From the NCBI GenBank assembly GCA_900073065.1, contig FJOG01000045.1, positions 62,254-74,027 of the forward strand: a stretch of DNA of 11,774 bases, in the 5' to 3' direction. The notes below the pieces were generated by a model. It did not search any database, had not been told where the DNA came from, and saw nothing but the letters and a program-made list of their open reading frames with translations. Below, one piece after another: positions 1 through 9,394 of this stretch; the first letter of the stretch is position 1; every line of letters begins with the position of its first letter. Position numbers and translations under genes: made by a program. The DNA is from Phialocephala subalpina. Taxonomy: Eukaryota > Ascomycota > Leotiomycetes > Helotiales > Mollisiaceae.

Positions 1-495
1 TAATAAATAATAAATAAATTTTAATTATATTTTCAAATTGATAAATTAAAATTTAAATTTATATGAATTTATATGAAAATTTTAAAATTTTAAAGATTCA
101 TATTATTTGAAACCGATTTTTATAATTGATAATTAATAATTTCTTATTTTTTAAAAAAATATATAAAATAATAAATAAAGTTTTAATATATATTTAAATT
201 CGAAATTAAAAAATTTATTTTTCGTATTAATATAAAATTTTTAAATAAATACAAAAATTGTATTTTTAAGCGAAATATATTAAAAAATTTAATTTTAATT
301 TCTTTTCAAAAGCTTATAATAAAATAAGAAATTTATATTTTAATATTAAAATTAATTTTATATTAAATATAATATTAAAATATAAATTCATTCAAATTTT
401 GATTTTAAATTACGAATTTGAAAATATAATTAAATTTTAAATATTATTTAAAGAATTTTATAAAAGGCTTATAAAATTATAAAATTTTGAAATTT
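1..495. repeat. AT-rich block, probably RIP-eroded repeat DNA
   Basis: Positions 1-480 contain 37 G or C bases by hand count, about 8% G+C. The sequence is long runs of A and T with no open frame of useful length and no recognisable gene. Composition changes abruptly near 490-500 to ordinary mixed sequence. In ascomycetes such blocks are usually transposons mutated by repeat-induced point mutation, and I infer that here. No transposase, reverse transcriptase or terminal repeat can be read any more. Mitochondrial DNA could also be AT-rich, but the flanking spliced nuclear-type genes argue against that. Confidence 0.75.
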
Positions 496-1359
496 TGATG
501 TTCTCGATTAAAGGGGTCCACGAGCTATGGCCCCAACTCTTACAAATGGAGCTTCCCCTCTTTCTAAGAGTTCAAAATCGAGCTAACGTCCTTTGCTAGT
601 GTATTGGATTAATCGAGGTGGAGTGTTGAATGGTGATCGTTGGCCGCTTTTGAGAAGTAAATCCCTCTCAGTCCCTTTCTCTCCTTCTTTCTCTCAGATC
701 ATAGGATGTGAGCCTCTCCCCCTTCCCTCCTCTCAGGTTCTTGACTAACTAAAGGTAGTTAACCTACTCTACATCCACAAACGCCCTCGAGCCGTACACT
801 ACATCCATACACCTTTGATTTGAGAAAGGTTGAGGGTTGGGGGACCGAGGGTTGGGAAATTAGAGGGCGTGAGAGACTGGAACACGAAGAGAGGGGGGGC
901 CGGAGGTGGTGGACGAGAAATGAGGAGTGGGGGAGCTGGTGGCAGTGGTGGAGACAATTAATAATACAAATTTTGACCCATTCAATCCATGCTCCCACTA
1001 TTACCAAAAGAGCAGACTAGTTTAGAGTCTAGAAACTTGTTGCATCTTGTCATTTCTTCCAAGCGCTTGGAATTCCTTTGTGTGGGAGAGGCCGGGGTGT
1101 TTGTGGAACTTAAGCGGCCCGTGAACATAACAAGTCAAGTTTCGAGGAGAGTATAACATTTTGACCACCCACAAGTTTTTTTGGTGAAGCGCAAGACACG
1201 AGATGGTTCCCGGAAGACACCAAAGGATTCCGACTTTGCGTATTCTCAATACAAATCACAATTTTCAAGTCCGCTCTTCAATCCTTCCATGAATCCATGA
1301 TAACCTCCCATCTCTCTTAACGATTCTTACACTCATAAAATGAGGTAATAAGCGGTTAG
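496..1359. other. Non-coding stretch between AT block and zinc-finger pseudogene
   Basis: I see no supportable gene here. The open frames present (minus 759-1007, plus 820-1020, minus 1022-1249) are short and low in complexity or match nothing I recognise. Positions about 661-735 are strongly pyrimidine-rich on the plus strand, and 891-951 are G-rich. The last 100 bases before 1360 contain CTTAAC (about 1317-1322) and end in a possible TTAG acceptor at 1356-1359, so an intron of the decayed zinc-finger gene may lie here. That is a guess. Confidence 0.5.
891..951 (+). other. G-rich tract with possible quadruplex-forming runs
   Basis: The plus strand carries a run of seven G at 893-899, five G at 929-933, and many GG pairs between and after them, with few C. 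A two-tetrad or mixed quadruplex is possible on this strand. There are not four runs of three or more G close together, so a classical stable quadruplex is not clearly present. The tract also gives the biased, Trp/Arg/Gly-rich translation of the overlapping short frame, which is a reason not to call a gene there. Confidence 0.3.
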
Positions 1360-2348
1360 CAAATATCTGGCGAAAATAGTCCAGAAGAAATCAAGCTTAA
1401 GGATGGCGATATTGTGGAGTCCAGGTACACGAACGGAACAACTGGGGTTACCACTCCAGCTATAAGTACTGACGATACAACTCCTAGTCCTGGTTTTAGC
1501 CACAGCTAAGAAGCTTCTGGTCCAGGCCTAATAATGTCCAACGTCTACAATCCACATGGCCAAATAATGCTCCCACACCACATGAGCACGACAATACAAG
1601 AGCAATGTCGAGGACAAGAGAGGCAACAAAATGACCGGCCATTCAAATGTGGCTACCAATGCTCGTAATCCCTCGACCGCAACCATGATCTCAACCGACA
1701 TAAACAGATCCACTTGGCAGTGAAGCCTCTCCTGCAAGCATTGCGGGAAGGGTTTTGCACCTCGGGATGGATTGAAGGTTCGTTCTTCGTCCGTTTAATT
1801 TGCAGCTGTTTGCAATCTTAGGAAATAGACATAGCTGACCGAGCGAACAGAGACATACCCTCTTGAAAGAGTGTGGAGATCGGGAGGCGATGAGCGATTT
1901 GAATGAGATCAAGAGCCTAGAGGCGGCGCCAGGACCAACAACTACCAAGCATCTTGCAACCAACTATATTCCGGAGGATGTTGCCTCTATCGTGAAAGAA
2001 GCAAGGGGACCAAGGCTGCCGTGTGGTTTCTCTGCGACAAGGTGGAATGATTGCTGGATTGTACGCCGGGACGGTGAAATCAATATCACGCACGTATTTA
2101 GGGCGGCAGGCTTGTTGCATTCTCAATTAGAAACAAGGCTCAAAGGAAAATCACTATGTACTACTGTAAAAGAGTGGAACGGAATCAATTTCAACCTACC
2201 AGAGGGCAATGATTCAATGTCGAATCCGGAATACGGACGATTGTCGGGGCCGGCTTGCGTCTCTGTGTCTGAGCCAGTAGAATGGTCAGCCATGTCAAAG
2301 TTCCCAGACTCTGTAAAGTTTGAGAATAGTTTGGATAAGAGAGGATGA
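1360..2348 (+). pseudogene. Decayed C2H2 zinc-finger transcription factor (FlbC-like)
   Basis: Reading 1360 onward in one frame gives a Ser/Thr/Pro-rich segment followed by a C2H2 finger beginning RPFKC at about 1639 and ending DRNHDLNRHKQIH, then HLAVKP. After a shift of frame at about 1732 the second finger follows, CKHCGKGFAPRDGLK. A 73-nt intron (1778-1850) then joins it to RHTLLKECG and an open frame that runs to the stop ending at 2348. The paired-finger pattern, with a Cys in place of the last His, resembles fungal FlbC-type conidiation regulators as I remember them. Lesions: TAA at 1507-1509, TAA at 1666-1668 where the family has Gln, and an apparent loss of two bases near 1732 between the fingers. 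No intact start codon is evident. The 150 or so residues after the fingers are not recognised. Finger family confidence is high; the FlbC assignment is moderate. Confidence 0.75.
1778..1850 (+). other. Relic intron inside the zinc-finger pseudogene
   Basis: A GT donor follows the Lys codon at 1775-1777. The segment has a CTGAC branch-like site at 1835-1839 and ends in AACAG at 1850. Removing it joins ...RDGLK to RHTLLKECG in phase 0, which restores the last part of the second finger. That restoration is the main evidence that both parts belong to one former gene. Confidence 0.7.
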
Positions 2349-3419
2349 AGAAAACGAAACCGTGAAGAGCAAGGGCAATAAGACATTCACGTAGGGTCGA
2401 AAAGAATAGCAAGATTACTCGCGGAGTAGGATGGAGCCTTAGTGAATGATGCAAGATTCGAATACCACCGATTGTGCTACTCATTGTGTGTTGTCTACGG
2501 GACCTCGAGGCTCCGCATTGACGCCGAATTGTTGCTTTCTGCACCATGCCGCACCCATGTAGTCTCGTGTGGAAGATAGAATGAGAGGGGCTGGACCAAT
2601 GGAATGCCCGGATCAGGCTACATTTCGAGTGCATGTGTAGGGAACTGCCTGAGTTCAGGATGAACATTCATTTGGCTCTCTTCTGCCACAGGAGCGAGAA
2701 CTACTTTGGGAATGAGTGAGGTTCTGTAGCAAGCTATCTCCGTGCGATGGAGGGAGGAACCGCAGCCGAATGCACTCTTTTTCCAGTATTATGGGAAACC
2801 ACATCCACTGCCGGCTTAAGGAAACGTGCATGGCAATGTTTCTGTACGACTGGAACGACGCGAGAGAAGCCAATCGCGATTTTGTTTGCCGAGTAATGGT
2901 CGTACCGTTTTCACCGCTGCTTGGCCATAGTCGCACTAGGTGCTCGCGTGATTACTTGGACTTGAAGAAATGCTTTGATGTGGTTAAACAGATAACAGGA
3001 AGAACATCATACCAGTAAATCTACAGAAACAACCGCTCTGAATCCGTGAAAGGAGAGGGTACGGCAAACTTGCTGCGAAGGACGTGGCGAGTGCTAATGG
3101 TGTGGGTAGGAGGCACTTGCCAATTTCGAAAGATTTTGCTTGTGCATATATTAGCTGGTTGAAGGCACATGGTAGGTTATATCCCAACATCGAGTCCGGA
3201 CAAGGTGTGTATGAATATGTTTGTCATAAACGGTGAAGATGAATCTGATTGAGACAAATAAGCTGGAAGGCATCTCTCGTGTTATATATACGAGTTTGTT
3301 CAGATCCAAACCATTGAAATGGCGTTGAATCCAACCAAGTCCTATCCCTATCATCCACCTTAAACTGCTCGCTAAGCAAGTCTGAGGTTTGAGTGACGTC
3401 AAGTAGTGGTGGCATAACC
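2349..3419. other. Intergenic stretch with no supportable gene
   Basis: This 1.07-kb stretch has ordinary composition but no gene I can defend. The longest plus frame (2716-3018) begins with GTG, codes for about 100 residues rich in Cys and Arg, and matches no family I know. Its ending, around DYLDLKKCFDVVKQI, is the only part that looks protein-like, so a broken exon is possible. The 158-residue minus frame at 2191-2667 overlaps the pseudogene and has a biased Ser/His/Leu composition. The right end probably holds the 3' untranslated region of the minus-strand gene that stops at 3420. Confidence 0.45.
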
Positions 3420-5077
3420 TTAAAATTCCGAGCGATAGCCCTCAAGTTTAGTTAGTTTATCTCTGATCTTTTCTAAAGGCTCGACGACCTTTTCATAGAC
3501 CTCTTGGACGAATTTCTTACTTTCCCAGTCAGGCGTCTCCTCAAAGGTACAAGATAGACAACATCTGACGATTCCTTGCCACTCAGGGTCTTCCTCCCGC
3601 ACACTTTCAGACCAGTCTCTTGCGGCCAGTAAGTTGGTGTGCTCATGTGGGTTTCCGTCGGGTCTCAGATACGGCTTTCGAAAGGAGCAGTCTTCAATGG
3701 CTGTATCGAAACGAAGCTCAAGTAGCAGGATGCCCAGACTGGTGATGTTGTTTCGAGCAATGAAGCGTGAAGAATTTGGTACCGTAGGAATCATTGGCAT
3801 GGTTCGGTCTAGATATCCGAAATTGTGTAACAGGTAGGGTTTTTCGATGTCGAGCGCGAAGGGAGTCCGACAAAACAAGATGTCTTCTTTCCTGATCCCA
3901 TGTTCAGGAAGCCATGGCGTGGATACTAAATGCAGGAATGCCGAGGCGAGAACACTCGCAAGTTTACCTATCAATCGCCGATCATATAGCCATCCGCTAC
4001 CCAGGAGCTCTGCAAGACTGCAGACTCCAATCATGGTGTTCCCTTCATAAACTCGGAGAATGTAGCGTGACTCAGCAGGACCACTCATACATCCCAGCGT
4101 GTAAGGAGCTGGGCCTTCCAGTGAAGTCAATGCTAAACATAGGTCGACTATTTCTTGAACTTGATTGCTTTTGGTTGTGTCTGCCGCATGGTTGATATCA
4201 ACTTTCAGCATAAGCCTCGGTTTGCTAGTGGAAATCAACAATTGGTATGTCCACGTGCTATCAGGCGACGGAATTGGGTCTAGTTCAATGGTTACTGCAT
4301 GACCATGTAAACATGCACACCTCCATCCTCGAGTGAGAACGTCGTATACATTCCGTCCATGGAGTCTTGTTGACATGAAGTTGTTAGCAACAGTGAGATT
4401 TCTTGTTGTCTTCAAGGGTTCAAATTTTTCGTTGCTGTCAAGTAACTCTCGAAGCTTTCGGTTGTGTTTCTCGAGCGCGGCGAGTGTTTTTGGTCCTCTT
4501 TTCGAAAACGAGAGACGAATCCTCTTCAATTGGTAGTCCCACTTGCTCGCTCCTTCGTCTGCCCAATTAAACTACAAGACTACGTTAGCGTTCTCAACTT
4601 CAACAAAAGATCATAACCCTACCGTTCCGTCTGGGTCTATAAACAGCACGCCTTGCAACTCCTCGACCAGCGCCCTTATGGTGCTGATTGTACTCATATA
4701 TTCTACGTAAGATGGCCCTAGACGCTGTCGTAGGGAGTTGAAAGGACCCGCCAATGCTCGTTCTACCATTGCGTGAATTAATCGATTCTCGAAGTCGAGG
4801 GAGTCGATGAAGCTGATGAACTCTGGTCGGAATTCCGCCCAATCTTTCAAAGGCTCGAACCTTTCCCTCAAATGCTCAGCCGCTGAGATCAAGAGGGGGA
4901 AGCTGGAAAGCAAAAAGTCTATGACGTCCGTATGTAGTCTAGCATCTTCCTCAAGATGACGATTTTTCTCTTGTCCAAATGATTTCAATAGTTTGTGATA
5001 ATCCTCCGGTTGCGAGGGCGTAATAAATTCTTGGAGGAAATCCCAAGTTATCCAATCACCCGATTCAATGGGGGGCC
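3420..5077 (-). other. C-terminal DUF7580-type part of the fusion gene
   Basis: This part contains a whole DUF7580-like protein. It opens with DVIDFLLSSFPLLISAAEH and LRERFEPLKDWAEFR, where free-standing members have MSGFEVAG-like starts. It continues across the intron at 4622-4572 (branch GCTAAC) into NWADEGASKWDYQLKRIRLS, then WRCACLHGH, STPWLPEHGIRKEDILF, KPYLLHNFGYLD and SLGILLLEL. The last stretch reads like a degenerate kinase C-lobe, with NFG where an active kinase has DFG and no HRD catalytic loop. There is no ATG between the upstream in-frame TGA (just before 5108) and the Met near residue 655, so this part cannot start by itself at the usual place. That supports the fusion reading. 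Confidence 0.75.
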
Positions 5078-6891
5078 CTGAGAAGGAGAGTTTGGTGGTG
5101 ATGACCAAACTGTCTCAAGATATCCCTCAAATATTGCTTCTGGAATTTGAAGGAGTTCTCTTTTCGTGTCATCACTTGAAGCATCACTTTTACGTGACTT
5201 GTGCCGGACGTTTGCAACGTCACTTTCTGCCTGGTTCTCCTCGGTATCGTTAGTGACCAGTTTTGGTAGGGTGTAGAGAGCCAGTTGTCGTAAGTGTTGT
5301 GCAAGGTGGTGCTGAACTGAGTTGACGTTTCCTGTGAAGTTTGCGCAAAGAGGGCAGTCTTCATCTCTGGTTGATGTCCTTTCGCACAAGGAAATCAAGG
5401 ATTCAAGTTGATACTCTCCCGTGATCAGGGTTTTGTGTCGCAAGTCGAGATGTTCTACGAATCCCTTTCTCGTATCATACGTGGTATTGCAAAAATTGCA
5501 AAACCACTCTCGACGATGAACTTCCAGCTCGTGTGTTCTCCATTCGGAGTACCGATCATATAGCACCGCTGCAGAAACACAGTCTCCGAAGGTACAGACG
5601 TACGGTCTCAAATCATCCAGTACGTGAATTCTGGTTTCGTATCAGTTTAGGTTGCGTTTGATTTGGAGTGTACCTACTCCCATTGCTTTTGATCTCTTGG
5701 GTCAATCACCAAGTAACAGTAAGGGCATACGAATGGTTTGTCAAAGTCGCTTGCATCATTAGGAGGTGGAGGAACGGTTAGTAAGTCTTTGGACGTAGAT
5801 ACCGGGTCATTCGTAATAGTAGTCCGTTGGCTTCTCCCCGAAACAGAGACTGCAATCGGGGCTAAAGGGGGCCTTATAGTAGAAACCGTGGTCTGTGTGA
5901 GCTTCGTATTGCCGGTATGGATTGTTGGGGCCCCGAGATTGGCAGGTAATGAAGGCTTCTCGTCTAGCGCATTTTCCAGCTGACCTGTGTTGACATGGCT
6001 TCCCTCCTGCAATAGAGACTCTCGGAAATGCTGCACTTTGTCTCGGTGGCGTTTGTGATAAGAGAAAATCTGTCGCCTTTTGGTGTTCGCTTGAGCCAAG
6101 TCCCGAAGAAGCTGCTCATTTGAGCATTTGGGGAACTTATCTCGAACATGTGTTAGATCGAACTGGCTCCAGAAAGAGACATCGATTTTAGAAGCTCGTG
6201 CTGTGCGATCTCGATGGGCAGGATTTTGGATGGTGATGGAGAACTTGTAGAGGCTGGTGATAATTTCTTTGATGGTTTGAAGTAGTGTGTCCAGTTTAAC
6301 GGCAGGGCTTCGTTCTTTGCGAGAAATTGTGACACCAATGAGAGCCTTTTGGCTGCTTGTCAAGGAGGACTCGGAACCACTTGAAGAATCGTAGCTGAGG
6401 TCTGGTAGATCTACTGTATCCCCACCTGAGCTGGTTGTGATAGCTGGTATGGTATTAGTCTGATGAAGGTGGGACTGGGGGAATAGCGAATCACCGTCAT
6501 CTATCGCTTGAATCAGATCTCTGAAGTGGTCTCGAACTTCTTGATGTAATTCCAAGGATTCTCGTAATCGGTAGTCGAGGGATAATCTGTCAGATTGATT
6601 TCGGTGCGCACCATGGTTTCCAGCCCAGATCTGAAGCCTTGATCCGAGTTCTTGAACCTCTGTTGCTGCCGCAGTCTGCTGTATGGAGGCTATCAAAGCA
6701 TTTAACTTGGAAACACATTCTGAGTACAAAGTTGATATTGAAACTTGACGTTCGATACTCTGGTTGTATATGTCGTTAACCTCGTCGCTAGCATCATCTG
6801 ACCTCCCCGAAGTTTCTGCCTGCTGAGTCAAGGCCACCGGTAGTGGAGAGGGCTTGGACAGCGATGACATCAGGGGATTCGCGGGTTCCAT
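3420..6891 (-). CDS. C2H2 zinc-finger module fused to a DUF7580-type protein
   Basis: Four exons on the minus strand: 6891-5678, 5630-5194, 5077-4623 and 4571-3420, separated by introns of 47, 116 and 51 nt. They give one frame of 1085 residues. Residues 1 to about 340 are low-complexity and helical, including LQIWAGNHGAHR, typical of the N-terminal module of fungal C2H2-type proteins. Four zinc-finger-like units follow, at about 389-517 (CPYC, CTFGDC, CNFC, CPLC, each with His partners). From about residue 600 the protein matches the DUF7580 family from its first helix to its last (TPWL and KEDILF near 921-934, SLGILLLEL near 980, VYEKVVEPLEKI near the end). The first ATG in frame is 6891; the frame stays open to about 7010 without an ATG. 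An upstream exon starting at the ATG at 7175 and spliced 7067/7001 is possible but leaves only 64 bp to the next gene. Molecular function is unknown. Two separate genes are the main alternative. Confidence 0.72.
5078..5193 (-). other. Putative 116-nt intron joining the two modules
   Basis: In transcript sense it starts GTAAAAGT at 5193 and ends with the pyrimidine-rich CTCTCCTTCTCAG at 5078. Both ends are in phase 1, and removing it takes the zinc-finger frame exactly into the DUF7580 frame. No strong branch site is visible. An alternative acceptor about 36 nt earlier, ending CTTGAG, also keeps the frame but is a weaker match. Because 116 is not a multiple of three, leaving the intron in moves translation to a stop at 5048. 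Confidence 0.55.
5194..6891 (-). other. N-terminal C2H2 module of the fusion gene
   Basis: This is the part of the minus-strand gene that encodes the fungal C2H2-type module. The 47-nt intron at 5677-5631 (donor GTAGGT, acceptor CCAG) joins QKQWE to IHVLDDLRPYVC, which restores the family signature of a Trp-x-x-His followed by xxLRPYVC. The second unit has CTFGDC with HELEVH, the third CNFC with HLDLRH, and the fourth DCPLC with HHLAQHLRQLALYTLP. Such modules occur in many fungal proteins in front of other domains. The spacing is not that of a classical DNA-binding tandem array, so DNA binding cannot be assumed. If the 116-nt intron stays in, this part ends at a stop at 5048 and makes a 598-residue protein by itself. 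Confidence 0.8.
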
Positions 6892-7239
6892 TATCCAATA
6901 ACTTGCCCAGCATCGTCGTATGTGTGCCCACGCTTCAGGAGAAATCGAGCAGGCGCCTTGATCAAGATCATGCAAGTATTGATTCAAACCTTGGAGTTCT
7001 TCTGAGTGAACAATTGTTCAAGGTTGCGAGGCCGTCTTATCTGCCACGTGAAATACGCCCTCGTACGATTCTTTGTCGCCCGCAATTGGAGCCAGCTGTC
7101 AGCTGCGGCTGTGCTCTGCATATATTGCGTTGCGCCCCAGATCTGCATCTGCCACCGCGGGGTTTCGAACTTCATCGCGACTTCTAGTGCATCCTCCTTT
7201 GAAGTATAATTCTCAATTGAAATTTGATCATGATTTCAT
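6892..7239. promoter_or_regulatory. Divergent promoter region between the two DUF7580-type genes
   Basis: The start codons of the minus-strand fusion gene (6891) and the plus-strand gene (7240) are only 348 bp apart, so their promoters must lie in this stretch or overlap. A palindromic CACGTG (E-box type) lies at 7045-7050, two CAGCTG-type palindromes are near 7093-7105, and a TATA-like CATATATT at about 7119-7126. The plus gene starts with ATG after an AT-rich leader. Shared control of the two genes is an inference from the arrangement. Confidence 0.5.
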
Positions 7240-9394
7240 ATGTCGGGCTTTGAAATAGCAGGAATTGTTCTTGGCGCATGGCCAATATTGATCGAGGGGC
7301 TGAAGTTCTACGCAGAAGAACGCGGGGTAGGTAACATCTGGTCCCAGCCCGCAGCACGCAGCCTCGTAGAACACTTGGGTTTCCATCTCCTAATATTGCA
7401 AACGTTGATTCCTGCAATGGAAGAGAAGCACTCTGGATCTCTAATTTGATCAGCTAATGACGGGGACATACTGTAGGTTATCAAAGACTTCTGCAATTGC
7501 CAGCCTCTCGTCCAATCGATCTACCGCCAGCTCAAGAGAGAGAAAGTGACATTTGAGAACAGTTCGCGATGCCTCTTCAATGCTGCAGCAAAACAATCAG
7601 ATCGCCCATTAGCAGATGTCGCGGCAATGATGACCTCACCAGGGGATCCAAGGTGGACGGAAGTCGATGACACCGATGCCGAGGGCATTTTTAGCTACAA
7701 AACTGCCACGTTGTATGCTGAAGCTCGCAAGGATATAGAGCAGGTGCTGGAAAAGATCCAAGAAAGTCTCGACAAAGTACCGGTATGTCAAAAACAAAAT
7801 TTACAAATAACTCCTCAAATTAGCGTTGTAAACTCACAAACTCCAGCCCAAGCCAAAAGACAAGCATACGACGAGAAGACAATGGGAACGGCTCCTGTTC
7901 ACCATCAAGCAAGACCAATTGGAGCTTCAGTTGACGAAGGCAGAAACCTTGAACAGATTCTTGGTCAATTTGACGAGGGAGAATGTCATGTCAAGTGTAC
8001 CTGAACCAGCAAGACGATCTGCAAGACATTACAACACTATTCGAGAGCATGCGATCATGATGGCCGAAGCACTGCAGAAGAAGCTACTTGGAAAAGAATG
8101 CCACTGCAAATCGAAACACGATGCAAGCCTAGTGTTGGAGGTAAGACCAAGCCACAAGCGGACTAAGAGCTGCTGCTTTCATGTCTTGTTCGGCTCTGAG
8201 CCCACCCCCATGGCTAGCCTACAGAGGCGCTGGATCACCTGGGAAGCGGAAATCGAAGCTCTCGAAGTTATGACACCATCAAGACCTGCGGTTTTGTCCC
8301 AGCAACCACCTAACTCGGCGAGAACACCGTCTTTCATCGTTGACGCTGCAGATGACGACAAGATCTCGAATCCAGGTGCAGACTCAAATGACCAAAATGC
8401 GAAGAAGAAACGTTCATTCAAGGGATTTTGGCGCTCCATAAGCCCGCATATCGATGCTGCAAATGTTCGGGGTAAGAGCGCAATGAAAAGTGCCGCGATT
8501 ACCGCAACAGTTACACCAATTTCAGTGACCCCGAAAAGAAAGCAACAGGTCGGTTTCGAGATACAAGAAGAGGACAACATGGATGTCATGACGAAGGAGA
8601 TTGAAAATCTGTGTGCTACAATAGCAACAACTGGAATTGAAGCTGCATGGTACGGAGTCTTGATATCACGCGAAGAGAGGTGGCAGAGAATCAGGAGAGC
8701 AACGAAGCCTTGTTGCACCTCTAAGAATATCAAGATGGTATCTTTAGCTCAACTCTTGTCAACTGAACTCTGGAAGACGAAACCTAGATCCAAACTTGGT
8801 TTGAAGCTAGCTTCGATGGTCCTGCAACTCTACCAAACTCCGTGGTTGAGCGACGACTGGGGGAAGGAGGACATTTTCTTTATCCAGGAAGAGGATGGAA
8901 CGGTCGTTACTGACAAGCCATTTATTCGACCTCGGATTGCCCCCCGTACAACAGCTGCGACACCCTTTAAGCCGAAGCTAGCAACTATCAACATGAATGT
9001 GCCATGTTTGTTCGCTCTGGGAGTTGTTCTCGTGGAATTGCATTACAAAAAGACGATCGACGAGCTACAGAAAGAAGAACCTGGTTTCGTAGTCTCGAAT
9101 AATGAGGTATGACTCCTATTCCGCAATTCAAACTGCCAGTTACTGACGTTTTCAAAGTCTCCGGAAGTTTCAAGTATCAGAAGAACTCTTTTGATATTGC
9201 GACTTATTGAAAAGATGGAAGCAGGTGATAATCTTGAAAAGGTGTTAAAGCAATGCATTAAAGGTCCGGACGGTGCATTGACGGATACAAACAAGGAAGA
9301 GTTGCGTGATATGGTAGAGGAGAAAATCATTGTGCCTCTGGAAAACGAGGTTCTCTGGTTGCATGGGTGCAGCAAGATCGAGCAATGTATCTAA
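7240..9394 (+). CDS. DUF7580-type fungal protein, 629 residues
   Basis: Four exons: 7240-7326, 7477-7782, 7847-9106 and 9158-9394. The introns of 150, 64 and 51 nt all lie in phase 0, with donors GTAGGT, GTATGT and GTATGA; the first and last have CTAAT and CTGAC branch-like sites. Each join restores family sequence, for example EERG to VIKDF, KVP to PKPKD, and NNE to SPEVS. The start MSGFEIAGIVLGAWPILI is the usual beginning of DUF7580 proteins: a hydrophobic helix followed by helical segments with QLKREKVTFENS and LLFTIKQDQLELQL. A C-H-C-x3-H motif is at about residue 216. A long basic linker with KKKR and PKRKQ follows. The C-terminal kinase-like part has LASMVLQLYQTPWL, KEDIFF, FALGVVLVELH and KIIVPLENEV. 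No HRD or DFG is seen, so kinase activity is unlikely. The molecular role is unknown; membrane or recognition functions would be guesses. Confidence 0.88.
7327..7476 (+). other. First intron of the 629-residue DUF7580-type gene
   Basis: GTAGGT follows the Gly codon at 7324-7326, and the segment ends CTGTAG at 7476 after a GCTAATGAC branch-like site at 7453-7461. Reading straight through would instead end at a TGA at 7447-7449 after 69 residues, so a simple ORF call would miss that 7240 is the real start of the large gene. Splicing gives ...YAEERGVIKDF..., which matches the family pattern. At 150 nt it is long for this locus. Confidence 0.8.

Noticed and set aside
759..1020. Short overlapping open frames on both strands.
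   Set aside because: Their composition only reflects the G-rich tract and the CT-rich sequence beside it; the translations are repetitive and match nothing.
2191..2667. Minus-strand open frame of 158 residues.
   Set aside because: It overlaps the zinc-finger relic, has a biased Ser/His/Leu composition and no recognisable domain.
2716..3018. Plus-strand frame of 100 residues.
   Set aside because: It starts at GTG, has no recognised domain, and no introns or neighbours support it. It is described in the intergenic entry but not called a gene.
5065..5364. Minus-strand frame of 99 residues starting with ATG at 5364, a possible separate start for the DUF7580 part.
   Set aside because: It is a shifted frame over the zinc-finger exon, shows no family match, and would need its own splice into the next exon for which there is no better site.
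6984..7175. Possible first coding exon of the minus gene, starting at ATG 7175 and spliced 7067 to 7001.
   Set aside because: A phase-compatible GTACGA donor and CTCAG acceptor exist, but the 36 residues match nothing, the branch site is weak, and it would leave only 64 bp to the next start codon. It is kept as an alternative, not called.
7327..7449. Reading straight on from exon 1 to give a 69-residue protein.
   Set aside because: The segment begins with GTAGGT, and splicing to 7477 restores DUF7580 family sequence. The read-through residues do not fit the family.
8179..8733. Minus-strand open frame of 184 residues.
   Set aside because: It lies entirely opposite exon 3 of the DUF7580-type gene, which has clear family matches and splice sites. 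Its sequence resembles no family.
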